DNA from: Litomosoides sigmodontis
Lineage: Eukaryota; Nematoda; Chromadorea; Rhabditida; Onchocercidae
Length of the DNA: 64,000 bases
Direction of reading: 5' to 3'
Assembly (NCBI GenBank): GCA_963070105.1
Contig: OY718806.1
Coordinates: forward strand, 5,849,865 to 5,913,864
How positions within the stretch are numbered: position 1 is the first letter of the stretch; every line of letters starts with the position of its first letter. This document shows positions 1 through 16,123 of this stretch, piece after piece. The notes below the pieces were generated by a model. That model made no database searches. It worked only from the letters and a program-made list of their open reading frames with translations, and had not been told where the DNA came from. A program made the position numbers and the translations under genes.

Positions 1-269
1 ATTTTGTCTGTCATTAATTTCAAATCCGTCTGCCTCACAGTTCTAGAAGCACTGTATTCACTTTTGTTATATTTTTAATTACTTAGCGGTCAACAAAGTC
101 ACTTTTTTAAATCAAACAAAAAATTACGAAATTTCCAATGAGAACTAAATGTACGTTATCTTGAAGAAATACAAAATACCTGTTCTGAAATGTGGGCTGG
201 ATGAATCTTGTATACAGTTGAAGCTAATTCTAGCAAATATTGTTGCTCTTAAAACATTTCCATTTTGAG
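1..269. other. Unassigned upstream sequence of PDZD8-type gene
   Basis: No exon could be fixed here. The next exon opens in the middle of the SMP domain, so the N-terminal membrane anchor and first part of the SMP domain must be encoded here or left of the window. The frame continuing into 270 stays open back to a TAG at 231-233, so the true acceptor may lie a little upstream of 270. Confidence 0.5.
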
Positions 270-3200
270 GATATTCGCATCAGGAATCTTTCTGTTGGCT
301 CCAGATTTCCGGTGATCAAAGCAGTGCGTGTGGAGGACTGTGAGCTCTCACAAGATGAGAATTTCAAAGTAAAATTTCATTATGTGTCATATCGCATATA
401 CCAAAAAAAATAATTAAAACAAAATTAAGTCGACACATACGTTTAATTAAATACGGAGTCGATATCATGCATTTGTGCGCGGAACATGAAGGTTAGTCGA
501 AAGGAGTTAATTTCACACGGCGACTTTTTGGAGCTAGAATACTTAAGGAAAAACTTTTTTAGACACTGAAACTGCTTGTCGATGTAGATTATAGCGGTGG
601 TTTTCAATGTTCTGTTGATGTTAGTATGCTGTTTGGGCGATTTGCGCAGCTATCGATAAAGGTTTTCATTTAATTTAATATATTTGATTGCGGGAAATAT
701 TTCATTGTAACTTGGGTGTTGGCAGCGTGTTTCGTTCGAATTTCTTGCACCATCCAGATTGAGCACAGTGTATCCATCCATATCTTTAATCTATTTTTTT
801 TTTTTGTATTTAGCTTACTCGTCTTTCTGGCAAAATCCGACTGAAGCTCACTCGTGATCCATTCACTCATTGGGTCTTTGCATTCGTTGACATGCCGACG
901 CTTGAATTTCAAGTATGGTTTAAATTGCTATTTTTATGATAACAATATTCATTTTTCATTTACAGTAGAACGCTTCAGCGTTTCAATACGTGTGTTACGG
1001 CGATGATGTACGAAATTGTATGAAAGAAATGAAAATCATTACATCGCCAAACAAAGTGCAATTTTTCAGATTGATTCACGGTGGCAAGGCAAACAAGTGA
1101 AGCATCTCATACCCATCATTACACAGAACTTTAGACGTATGGTTCAGCGCAAGCACGTTTGGCCAAATTACAAGATTCGATATCGTCCTCTTTTTCCTAA
1201 TCCCTTGTATCAACCTTCTCCATGTGCAGGTAACCTATATTCATTCGTTAATCTTCGTAAATATAATAATACTTAATTTTATTTGATTTATTTGGGATTT
1301 GAAAAGCGATTGAGCACCACAATATTAAAGTGGTAACAATTAGGCAGGATCTAAGGATTCCAGATACTTTTTCCGAAAACTGCACGTACAAGACATTTAA
1401 GCCTGCACTAAGTAGTTTGAGTTCTAATTAAATAGCATATTAAAAAGAACAATTTAGCGGGATGATCATTTTTGGAAGTTGGCTTAGTCACTGTTTTTTA
1501 TTAGTAGTACTTGTTGCAGTAGTACTGGGCAACATTTTCATAGAAAAATAGTATGTTTCAGGTGCTTTCGAATACATTAAAACAACTGGTTTATTAGAAG
1601 TTACGGTTTTACAATGTACAAGACTGAATACTGCATTGGTCAGCGATAAAAATTCAGAGGTTTTCTGTGTTGTGTCTGTAGGTAAAGGATTTTAATCGTT
1701 TTTTACCGTACTTGTTTTTGATTTAAATAAAATACGACGGTCGTTAACAGTTTTACGCTTCTAATTATGAAAGGCTTTCTTGACTTTTGATGATTCAAGG
1801 AAGTTAAGTGTGCGAGTTTTCTAGAAAAAAAAATGATTAAATGTAATATGATTTTTGGTTATTAAACAGATCGCCGACCGATAATGCAAGATGCAAGCAG
1901 GAGTTCAACACGATGTATCACCGTATTATTAAATTTCAGTCGGCATGGTATCAGTGAATCTATTGGATTAACATTTTCTAAAGTAAATTTATTGTGCAAA
2001 CTTCTATTTTATGCAGTCAGTGAATTCTCCTGGTTTTGAGTTGAAAGGCAATCATAACTTTTAAACTCGCTACGAAAGATCAGTTGTATGGTGTTTAATT
2101 TCCTATCTAATATTTTCCATTTTTTCTTCTAACACAGATATCTCATTTCTCTGCTTTGTGTTTGAACGCATAGGTACTAGTTATAATGCTTTCTTTGTCG
2201 ATTCTTACGATATGACGTTTTCATATTCCACATCAGCGTGACGTTGCACACAATACATTCTGCATTGCTTTTATTGCTGGGAAATTCGATTTTGCTTTAA
2301 CAGTTGTGTTCGGAACGCGTAAAGTGCTGTTAACAGTACGCAGTAAAGCACTGTTTACAGTTCGTAGTATCTTCTTGTTTAGTGCTTTTCAAGACAATAG
2401 TTCCCGCTGCTGCTGCTGAAGGTGTCCCACCACTATTATCCCCGATGAACACAATAGGTTTAGCGAATACTAATGTTGTTTATTTCACCGCCTTTAGTGT
2501 GCTAGATTACGCTAATTGTATTTTATTTTCATAAGAAAGTCTGTATCAAAGAGTCACATACAGGCATCTCCCGTTACTGTGTTAAAACTAGCGTTGAATA
2601 AATTTTTCAGCTCATTTCGAACACAGGAGTCAGATCTGTGCAAGTTTCCAATGTGGAAAGCTTTTCTTCTGCTGAAAGATGTGGTTTTAAAACAGGTATT
2701 GGCATTAATTCTTGTTCACAAAATTATGTTTTATTTCATCTCTTATGATGCACAATGGATTAATTTAAGGAGATGTGGTCCTTGCTGTAAATAACGTTCC
2801 TGTTACAAGTGAGCGTCAGCTGAACAAGCTTCTTTCCGGTACTTCGAGCGAGCTAAGTGTTTTAGTTGATCGGATAACATATGAAAAAGGCAACGTATTA
2901 CACAGTACGCTGAACAAGAACAGTCACTTTTTTTCCTTTTTTTTTCATTTTACATTCATGTTCTACCTTATTTATTATGTTTCATAGTACCAAAAAAATA
3001 TTTTTGATTATTTTACTGGCGAGCGAAAAAGGTAGCAGGAAATCCGCCAAAAATCTGCCCTAAATTGGCTTTACATTTGAACTAGTTGCTGTTTATTCGT
3101 TCCTAAAGATTTTGACTACTAAATTTTAGGAGATGACTCATCTTCTGTCGGTGATTTCGACGAGATCAGCGTGTCTGAAATCTTTGAAAATGTGGAGAAT

Positions 3201-5314
3201 AAAAGTAAGGAAGTAGAAGTGACAGAGAAAGGTTCTACCTTTTCTCGCCATTTCCAACAAAAAACTTTTTTGTTGTATTCTTAATCGAAATTGAAAATTT
3301 TTTAGCATAAAATACTTTTAGGTAACCGTAGACGTAGTCGAAGTTCAACAGGAATTAGTTCAAATGTAACGTCAAACGACTTTACTGTAAACGTTTTAAA
3401 AGGTGGGAGGATGTTTCCTCCACACACAGACGATGGCGATTTTATGTCGAAATCTTCTGATCTACTGAAGATGGTTGAAACTGAGCGTGACTGTGTTATG
3501 GGGAAGCGTGTTCATATTAAGCGTGCAAGGTAAGCAAAACCATTTTGATTTTACAATGCTTTTAAAACGGCGCTAAACTGTAGCTTTCCTATATAGATTG
3601 CTGTAAAGAATAAATATGGTATTGAAATTCTGGAATCTCATGTTTTTTCTTTTTTACAATTTTTGATATGTTTGAAGATCTGAAGCGGAAATAGCGTCAA
3701 CTGGTTATCCTAATAGAGAGAAGCAGAAGCGGTTGTTCACCTCGAGTCTTGAAAATCTATCCTACTATGTGCATAAGGTATCAAACTCATTCGGGTGTTA
3801 ATGAATCTGTAAGAAATTAGTCAGAAGTTCATTTTATTTGAAAATTGCAATGTTTTATTTATAAAAGTTGAATTCCTACTTAGTTTAGAATTCAGTTTGA
3901 TTGTTGGCGTTGTACGAAATAAAAAATATTTGTGAGGATAACATATATTTGCATCAATTGTTTCTTATATTGAATTCTGCTTAGCAGTGTGAGGAAATTA
4001 GAACGGTAACCAACATGATGGAAGACTGTGTTATGGTATCTACAATAAGCAAAGAGAAAGGTGATAGTGTTGGCAACTTGAATGTTGATATTTCTGCTGA
4101 AGACTGTACGAAAGATTTTCAGCGAAGTCCTTCTCGAAGGCAACGACTTCAGGTAATGATTGACTAGGAATTTTTGAAAAAAGATATGGTCGGTTACTTG
4201 TTGAGTTTAGGCTCGAGCAGCAGAAATGGCGGCAGCAGGGAAAGCTAGAATGTCTGACTTTTGGTATCGACATAAAGATGGTGGTTCTGGTGCTGAAGTT
4301 GGAGTGGATGCGTTATCACAGCACGATATTGGCTTGGTAAACTTAATCTCATTTAGATACAAGGCGAACACGCCTTTTCTCTAATTTCAGTGAGCAGTTC
4401 GACTGAACGAAGTACGGATTCAAAGATATTTATTCCGAGATATTTAACCTTACCTTGGATACATTTCTCTTTGTCAGTGAACTAAGGGCGAACGGCGAGG
4501 TGCTGCGCGATTAATGTGTAGCGAAATATCATGTGATTATGTGCTCCACAACCTGTGCTGTGTTGTGTTTCCTGACAACTAATGTCATCTCTGATCTGTT
4601 TTATAGTTATTGAGGATCCAAATTTTATACATTGCAAAAAACAGTTATGAGAAAGATATTTATGAACGATTTTTTTTAGATGCTTCCACCTACTTCATTG
4701 CTCTCAAGCTCCGAGGAGGGAAAGAAAAGTCCAGTCTTTAAAACAAAAAGGCAAGTGGAATCTCATATTACCATTTCGCGTACATTTAATAACTAGGTAC
4801 AGTTTTTGCTCGAAAACATCAATTTGATGTTTTCAGATCACTTACTGCACAAAGTGATGAATGTGATGATGTTTGTGATTTGTCGAAAGCGCCAAGAATA
4901 TTGACGACAAAATCACTTGCTACAAGCGAAGTTTGTTTTTAATTGAAATTTTTTTTCGATTTTTTGGAGGTGGTAGGATTTTACTTAACGTACTGCTAAG
5001 AAATATAGTTGTTGGTTAGGTTGCTTTTACTGTTTATTAGCGATGAGTGTCGCGTGATTATTTGAAATTGTATATTTCGTTTTGCTCTCGCTTTTTCCAT
5101 TTGTTGTTTTTCTTATATCTTAGTGAAGGTAATATTATGAATGAAAATCCTATTCTAAAAGGGCTTGTTGTGACGATTATTTTTACGTTTGTTTGCACAA
5201 GGTGTTTCACGCGTTTTAAGGAGAGGCGTTCATTTGTGATGTAAGCAACCCAATTATTCACTGTCCTCGACTTAATTGACCTACTGCGAATATTAATCAT
5301 AGCTCATTTTTTGG

Positions 5315-5364
<50 letters not shown>

Positions 5365-8300
5365 GGGACTTAGTTTGTGAAATGTCAGACCATCCCGCCC
5401 TGCCTTGCAAATTCAACAAGTGGTTTTGCATTTCTTCTCTTGAAATAATGATCGCTTAAATCAGCATATTTTTTGTTCAAAACTGTAAGAAGTGGTTTGA
5501 ATAGGTATCATATTAAGTTTTATAAAAATAAGAATGCACAAGTACTAACTGAATTTTTGTTAAGTAGAACGGAATCTTCTAATTAATATTGTGGATCTCA
5601 TCAAGAGTTTTACAGTACATTTGCAGAAACGTTGCTGTGAATAGCGAGTAGTATTGAATGAACTTTCTCCAAAAAATTATGAAATGCTTGCCATAAAGCA
5701 AATACTTGCGTATTGTTAAATTTGTCACAGAAGCTTTAACCATTCCTGAAATCGTTTCACATATTAAGTGGCCAAGTCTATACAACCTAAACTGCTGGCT
5801 AAAGTGTAGATATGGTTTTCCGGCGTGTAGTAATTTTGCCGTTAGTAGGTGTGTGTTTGTTGCGAATGAGAACAGTTTTACCGATTTTATTGATGCAGGT
5901 TTGATAACAGTATTTCTTTACAGGATGTTCGCTGGAATCAGTCGCTGCGTTTTGAGCTTGATACTGATACCTGTAAATATTTAAATGTAATCGTGCAAGC
6001 GAGACCATTAACTATTAAAGCAGCAGATGTGACCATTTCACAGGACAGCCAAATTGAGAGGGATGGTTCTCAAATGCTGGGATATGTTCGTTTTTAAATA
6101 GAGTTAAAAATCACCAGCATAATCTGTGCGAATTTCCAATTAATAAATGTAAAGTGCCTCTTAATTTCAGGCAAGTATTTACATACCGCAGGTGATAGAC
6201 GACTGTCAGCTCACTTTGTCCAATCGTCATCAAGAATTGTTCACTTTGCGACCACCATTTTGGACTGCTGCAAGGTGATTTCAAATACTGTAATATTGTG
6301 CTTAGATTTAGTTGTGGTAATAGATAACCGAACTTTGAGAAGGAAAGTGTTTAATTGCAGATAAGGATTTGCATGCCGCAGACAGCTGCTTATGTCCAAC
6401 TGTCATCAGGAACTTTGCTATCACCATTTTGGTAGTATTAAAGACAACTTTAAGCTCTAAATTTAATCTTTTTAAGGCGACCATTAACACGAAAAGCTGC
6501 TGATGAGAGTCGTCGAGCTGGTTTTGATGAGCGTCTTTGTTATGGAGACGTTGTTCTAGGTTTTCATTATTTTCCTACAAGTCCTCCAACGAGTGTTGAA
6601 AACAGATCGAAGTACGTTTTAATTTATTTTGATTCTTAGCAAAAAGATATCTTTATCCTAGTAAGAGGGGGGATTTTACAGCTTCTTTAGTGATGGTAAT
6701 CTGCGTTGTTCTGGTTTTTTTAATTGTTTATTATTCCGAGTTGATCGAATTTAGTTTGGAACATCTTTCAAATAAGCCTTCTTGTTAGTGGTAGTATTAG
6801 GTAGAGTTGCAAAAATTTTTTCTTTAATTTCTTAACTTATTCAAACCTTTTTAGTGTGGAAGACACTGGGTGTGTAAAAGGTGTTGCACAAATTAACAAA
6901 AGGAGCAGTCTTGAAACATCATCTGAAATCAAGCATAATTTCGAAACAATATTGCTGAAAGGTTTACTTTTTAAAAGTTGTTTTGCAATAGAGTTCCCTC
7001 TTTGTTTTAGTTTCACTTATTTTTTGTAGGCACAACTGTTTGTGCAGTTTGTCGGAGAAAGGTTTGGCTAAAAATGGCTTCGCATTGTACCAGCTGCTTG
7101 TTAGTGTGCCATAACAAATGTGTACCTAAAGTTGAGTCATTCTGTTCCCAGCATCCTCCCGTCGATGACTCAGTATATGATGTTAGTGTTTTGTTATGGA
7201 ATAGTTCTCATGGGTTCAAAATACGTGGTAATTTTGCATCTGTTGGAAACCAATATTTTTTCAGTATGTCTGCTTAAATCATTTGTATTCCATTTTGGAT
7301 ACAGATTACATCCAGATTTGTTTACAAAGCAAAGGTAAAGAGAGTTGACTAAACAAAGTGGATAGTTGATAAGCTGTTTAATCAAAAATAAAAATCAACC
7401 GTCATAGCGATGACGCGGAATGGTTGAGTAAAAGGGGAAAAAATATGTGTACAGGAACAGCAGTCCGATTCAAGGAGGAATGGGTAACTTATTTGTTTGC
7501 TCGAATTTATCTTGGCGGCAATGTCTACCAGAATCTACTAAGGAAAGGTTGGCTGAGAGAACAACATGAGTTTCTCAACGGACATGACTATCAAGTAGAT
7601 TTGGGAAGTTTAGTACAGAAACCAACCTGTCTGTATTCCCTGGACAGTAATATTTACCTTGCGTGGTGACACTTTTTTCTTTTACTTTCGGTTAGTTCGT
7701 TATTTTCGGTATTGGACGGGTTGCACTTAAATGCAAGTGAAGGATCCAACTTGCTGGACGGTATTGTGAAGACTGATCACATGACAACAGAACTCGATTT
7801 TCCTTCATCAAGTTAGTTTTTTCTCTACTGTAATTTTTCCCTTTTTTAGCAATTTAAGGACTGAAGATTATTTTGATTTTCTCGTCAAGTTAGTCCTCTA
7901 AAGTTTTTGCTAAACCCAGGAACATGGTTTTAGGTTCTACCGAATTTCTGTGATATATGTTGTTATTTGTTTTACATCTTCTAGTGTACTAAGGTTAACA
8001 AAGAAATACTGCATGCATTAATCAGATATTGCTTGATATGTGACAAAGAGGAATCGATCAGAAATCTTGGGAAAGTAGAATTAATGTAGTCGAAAATATA
8101 AATTCGTGTAAGAAATGAATATACCTGCTTGCTACTCTAGAAACTACAGAATCAGCATCAGCCTTAATTTACCGTAGTATCGGAATATGTTACCATAATT
8201 CAAATTTTTTTAGTGCATGCTTTTATTAAAAATATTTATTTGATAGAACCTGAAGAGCAGCTACTGTCTCGGCGACGTCGCATTGCTGTTAAAGTATCTG

Positions 8301-9418
8301 AAAGGCTCAGTTCTACATGGAGAAGTGTCGGACGTAAGAGAGTATCTTTTCATCCATTAGAAGAAAAGAAAATAAGAGTTGGTTAGTAATTATATTCATT
8401 ATCGAAGATTGATACTGCCTTTCTTTAATTTCATTTGAAACACAAATTTCAGAGCAGAAAACCCCAATTATTCAATTCGGGATTGATGATGTAGTACCAG
8501 TTGAGGTGAGTTTTAAACAAGTTGTGGAGATGATACCTCAGTAAGAACTATTCTGAAAGTTTAACGTAATAATCGAACGGCTTTCAAGCTAGTATGTATT
8601 TTTCATAGTTTTATTCAGAAAGCAATACCGGATGTCTTTTCGATGTTGAAACTTTCGGAAAATTTAAATCAGATGATGTATCAGCCAGGGAACGCCTATA
8701 ATGAACAGATGGTAAATGCTGCCAAAGTAGCTGGTAAAGATATGTTCTCTGATTTGGACCCTATTGAGAGGAAGGCGAGAATAAATGAAGATGCAAGTTC
8801 TATCTTACGGTTATACTCTATAATCCATTTAAAATGTTGATTTTGTAAAACATCTCGAGCAACGTGCACCGTTTGTAGGGATGCACATCATTTTTTGCAA
8901 TATTGATCACTATTGATTTATAGATCAATATTTTAATGTTCTTGCAATAATCATTAAGTAATTTTCTGGTTTGTTTTTATTTAGAAAATCATAATGTACC
9001 ACTTACAGATGGAGAAAATTCGAAGTGTTATACACCAGACAACTACTGAACGTTTGAATGTAATGAAGAGTATGAAAGATACCCAAAGCTATGGTTCTCT
9101 CAGTTTTGCAACATTGGAGGACAGGCTACAAGCTCTTGCGGTTCTAATGCTGCATTATTGTGCAGCTTTGCAGGTATTTTGCATAAATAGATTTATGCAC
9201 AATTTTCGCTGTTATGTTTTTCTTTCTTATGGACGGAGTTTCAGAACTGTATTGATCTAGAAGAAAGTTGTAAACATCAGGATGAAAACAAAAATATAGC
9301 CGATGCTTCACAGGATAAGCAGGACACCAATGCCTTCTCTAGAGATGAGGAATCGGAAGATGGCAAATATGTTACTGACCCCTGTAATAAATTCGAGGAA
9401 TTCTATGATTGTTTCTAA
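270..9418 (+). CDS. pdzd-8: PDZD8-like SMP/C2/PDZ/C1 lipid-transfer protein (5' partial)
   Basis: Homologue of PDZD8, an ER-anchored protein that moves lipids at contacts of the ER with mitochondria and late endosomes. I read 27 exons: 270-368, 563-661, 814-912, 1070-1229, 1562-1681, 1870-1982, 2611-2695, 2770-~2897, 3130-3231, 3322-3529, 3678-3777, 3988-4152, 4211-4336, 4680-4750, 4837-4930, 5924-6085, 6171-6274, 6477-6611, 6855-6961, 7030-7181, 7455-7483, 7696-7811, 8247-8381, 8453-8505, 8619-8792, 8985-9173, 9245-9418. Domains in order: SMP (270-1229, ending with HVWPNYKIRYRP), C2-like (from 1562), PDZ (1870-~2897, with GFKTGDVVLAVNN), acidic/Ser-rich linker, second C2-like part (5924-6274, DVRWNQSLRFEL), C1 zinc finger with full H-C2-C2-C2-H-C-C spacing (6855-7181), and a C-terminal helical region. 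Phases agree at nearly all joins. The donor near 2897 and the end of exon 3130 (3231 or ~3203) are ambiguous, and the 29-base exon is tentative. The start lies upstream. Confidence 0.9.
5320..5361. repeat. (AT)n microsatellite
   Basis: About 42 bases of uninterrupted AT dinucleotides in the ~1 kb intron 4931-5923 of the PDZD8-type gene. Confidence 0.95.
6370..6433 (+). pseudogene. Decayed duplicate of the upstream exon, within an intron
   Basis: Inside intron 6275-6476 lies a stretch resembling the preceding exon (about 6182-6262): CATGCCGCAG, CTTATGTCCAACTGTCATCA and CACCATTTTGG match CATACCGCAG, CTTTGTCCAATCGTCATCA and CACCATTTTGG in the same order, with small gaps. The deletions disrupt the frame and no good donor follows, so it looks like a non-functional tandem exon copy. 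The flanking exons (6171-6274 and 6477-6611) join in phase without it. Confidence 0.6.
8899..8932. repeat. Short inverted repeat in intron
   Basis: AATATTGATC (8899-8908) and its reverse complement GATCAATATT (8923-8932) are separated by 14 bases inside intron 8793-8984 of the PDZD8-type gene. This could be a small hairpin or chance in AT-rich DNA. Confidence 0.6.
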
Positions 9419-9540
9419 ATGTTTTGTTTATTCATAAGCTGTTTCAGCTTTTTCGACTTGTTGTGGATTGTCCTTTCGTAAATATTGAACTGGATATTTT
9501 TGCTTAATAGCACATTTCAGCTTTCTGAATCCATTTATTA

Positions 9541-9546
9541 AATAAA
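9541..9546 (+). terminator. Polyadenylation signal AATAAA
   Basis: Canonical AATAAA 123 bases after the stop codon (9416-9418) of the PDZD8-type gene and the first strong candidate for its 3' end. Confidence 0.6.
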
Positions 9547-12500
9547 CGAATGTTGGAGGTTTTTTTCTTATTTGCACGTATTTTATTCACCACAAAAAAA
9601 GGTGTTATTTGAGACTACGTTTTGTCTCTGATTTCTCATACGGATAATTTTGCTATGTTAATATATTGTTTTTTTTTTTAACACTGATCTCCTAGAATTA
9701 TCGTTGTTAACATATTTTCGCCTAGCTATACCTTGGCCCGATTCATGGAGTACAGCATATAAATAATACAATAATACGCTCATGGTATCAGAGTTAGTGA
9801 GCAGAACGTTATGCAGTCCATGAACTCATCTGAAATGGGGTTAAAATTTGTGGATAGTCATGGTGAAGACATGTAAGAATTGTCATGATGTTTTTTTCAT
9901 TTTTCTAAAATTAATTTTCAAGCTTCACTTATTACTTTCATTTTCTGGTCTCATTTTTTTGCTACAGATAAAACGTTTTTCTACGAATTTTTGAATAACT
10001 CTTCAGTTTATTTTTCGTGATTATGAACTTTAACTGCTACCTTCTTTTGCTGTGTCTCATGCTTAAATGTTTTTCAATGCTTCTGATTTCCCGTTTATGT
10101 GCTTACCAAAGTTTTTATGGAATATCACATTGAAGTGGTTCGTTTCTGAATGTTCAGAATTCTATTGGTCTGCAGGTTTCATCACGTTATTATGCTCTTG
10201 ATTTTGCTACGTTCATTCATATAGCCTCTGAAATTAGTTTCGGACAGCTATTCAAATTTCGATAATGTACCTTCTGCTTCCTCACATATTTTTGTAAATG
10301 GATTGGTTATTTCGAACATGAATTAGGATTTATCTACATTAAATTTAACTAAATCTCGTAATGTTAAATTCATTTTGCAGCTTGCAAGTAACGCAAAATA
10401 CCGGTATAACAAGCAGTTCCACACCAATCAAAGATCCATTTGCCTGTTGCCTTTACTATCTCTTGATTCTTTGATGACTGATACACACAAGGGCAGAAAT
10501 TAAGAAGTTGAATTTCCAGTGAAGTAAATCATTCTTACAAACTGGATACGTGGCTCGTGCAGTTAATCGTCTTTGCAATTAGATGATTTACATACCCCAC
10601 TTCCAGCCGTTTCTCGAGACGGCAAAATCCATTTTAAATCGATAGCACATTAATACAGTTCGCATAGGTAGTAAAGTGTTCCACTACAACGTTTGCTCAT
10701 AATTGATGACGTCATAATAATTACTAAAATATACCGCTTTAAACACAGAAGATACAGCTTATCAACCGAAAAAAAACGTAGCTCAGGAATTTAAAGGAAA
10801 GAAAATGAACATATCACTTCCAAAATATTCAAGACCACAATTACATTCATATTTCACTTAATTTCATTCGAACATACATCGTAGATTCTATACACAATCA
10901 TTTTGCACATAAACATAGTCTTACCCATCTACAAAAAATTTACAAGTTTTGCTAAACTCATATTTTGAATATTAGAAACACTTGGAATTACAATTAAAGT
11001 GGACATCATCTAGAAATACTGAGGGGAACATGGAGAGTTGAAGATTGGCTTTTGAAAAGCATAAGATGAACAATAAATTTTTTAAAACATTTAGCACTGC
11101 TTTAAAGTATTATTACTCCCTTGCAAATACTTGAAGGTAGATACATAAACCCACCTAAAAAATGTCACGTCAAAATATATCAGAAAAACAATACAATGTG
11201 CAAAACACACGGTGCAGCACATAAATGCATTCAGTGACTATCGGTGAAAGCAATTAATGATAAAGGTTTGAGCACCTGATTAGGAGATATCACTCAGTAT
11301 TCATTTACACATGCCTTTGCTAGAATTATCAAAACTTTGCCGGATGAAATGAAATGCATTCAACAATGAATAGTTAAATGAGGGCAGAAGTTATATGGCT
11401 TGCTTGAATTGTTATACTATGTTATACTTCAAAATGCTATATAAAAAGAAAATTTTGAGGGAGAAGTAAAATAGAGGCTAAGTGGTCATTAAAACCTCCT
11501 CGCCGCGACTCTGGATCTGCTTTTTTATAAAAGGATTTTGTTTGGATAAAAGCAAGCCTGACTGAAGCACAACATGCCAGCAAGAGTGTAAATGACAATT
11601 AAGATCAAGTAAAAGGAAAGCTTAATTACCTTAATTATTCAACAACACCTGACCATAAAATGAACAAAATAAACAGAAAGAGCAGAATACAATGTGAAGA
11701 GCAATAATATTTATGAAGTCTGTAGACAAACGAACCACAGTCTTGCGCAACACTGTCTTTGAAATATCAAAACATAAAATATGACTCACTTCAAAACCCA
11801 AACACAATTACATTCATATAATGCCTACAAATTTCGCTGCAAAAACAGTATCACATTTAGATTAAATAATAAATCACTCAATACGGTGGTACATTTACTA
11901 ATATAGGACACACGGAGTGACTAGTGCACAACAAAGAGTAACAAAAACAAAAGCGTGTTACGTTACCTATAGCTGAATCCATCAAATCAAAGCCAAACAT
12001 TTGCTGCTTAGTGGTTCCCAATATCACAAAACTTAGTCTTAGCATTGGTTCTCAAATGCATCAGTGTAGGAATGCGCTAGAACTGATTTCATCGGGGAAT
12101 TTCAGAACGTATTGTAATTTGAGTGAAACTGCAATTTATACAACAATAAATTAAAAGATGATCACGTTTGATCCAAAACAGTATGAGATGAAACTCCAAA
12201 CGAACTAAATCTCCACCCTTTACAAGTTGTTTAAAGCTTTCCCTATCACATATATACTACATTTTACAATTAAGTTTGATGTTTTAAACTGAGAAAATCA
12301 AAATTCAGCAATTAAAAGGTTGGCTATCCCTAAGGCTACCGTACATGCTTACCAGTTCAAACCTATTGAATCAAACAATCACAAAAGTTGCATTATTGAG
12401 AGACCATGACTTCATTTCTCTCTAATATTTCTTGTCTCAAAATATGAAGCGAGACGAAAATTTACACATAGTGTCCCCAAACACAGCAACGAGCCCCGTT

Positions 12501-12918
12501 TCATGAAAATGGGGATGCAAGATATTAATCAAGGCTTTCGTAACAACCAAAGAAAAAATACAAAGACTTGTATGGAGTGACATATGTTAGCAAAATATTA
12601 GAATAAAAATACTAAGTTGCTCACAGCAGACGACATATGTTATTTGGCAGGGTGACAGCTAAGACTGTGACACAGACACTCTCGATTCGAACTCATTTTT
12701 GATTTCAATTTACAAAATAAACTTGTAGTACGAAAGTTCCTAGCCGGTACGATCGGAAAGACGAACTTCTGAAGAGACTAGTTAGCTAAGCCACCTGTCG
12801 CCCGAGATAAACGTGCTTAGTTTCTTAGATACGCGGCAACTTCGAAACTGAAATGCAGGCAAATAAAAGAGGAATTTAAAATCCAAAAACAAATTACATA
12901 ACTGTTTCATATACAAAA
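9547..12918. other. Convergent intergenic region, no gene recognised
   Basis: Lies between two convergent genes (PDZD8-type and the DYRK kinase). AT-rich, with stops in all frames and no recognisable coding exon. Part of it is presumably the 3' UTR of the kinase gene. Confidence 0.6.
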
Positions 12919-16123
<3,205 letters not shown>

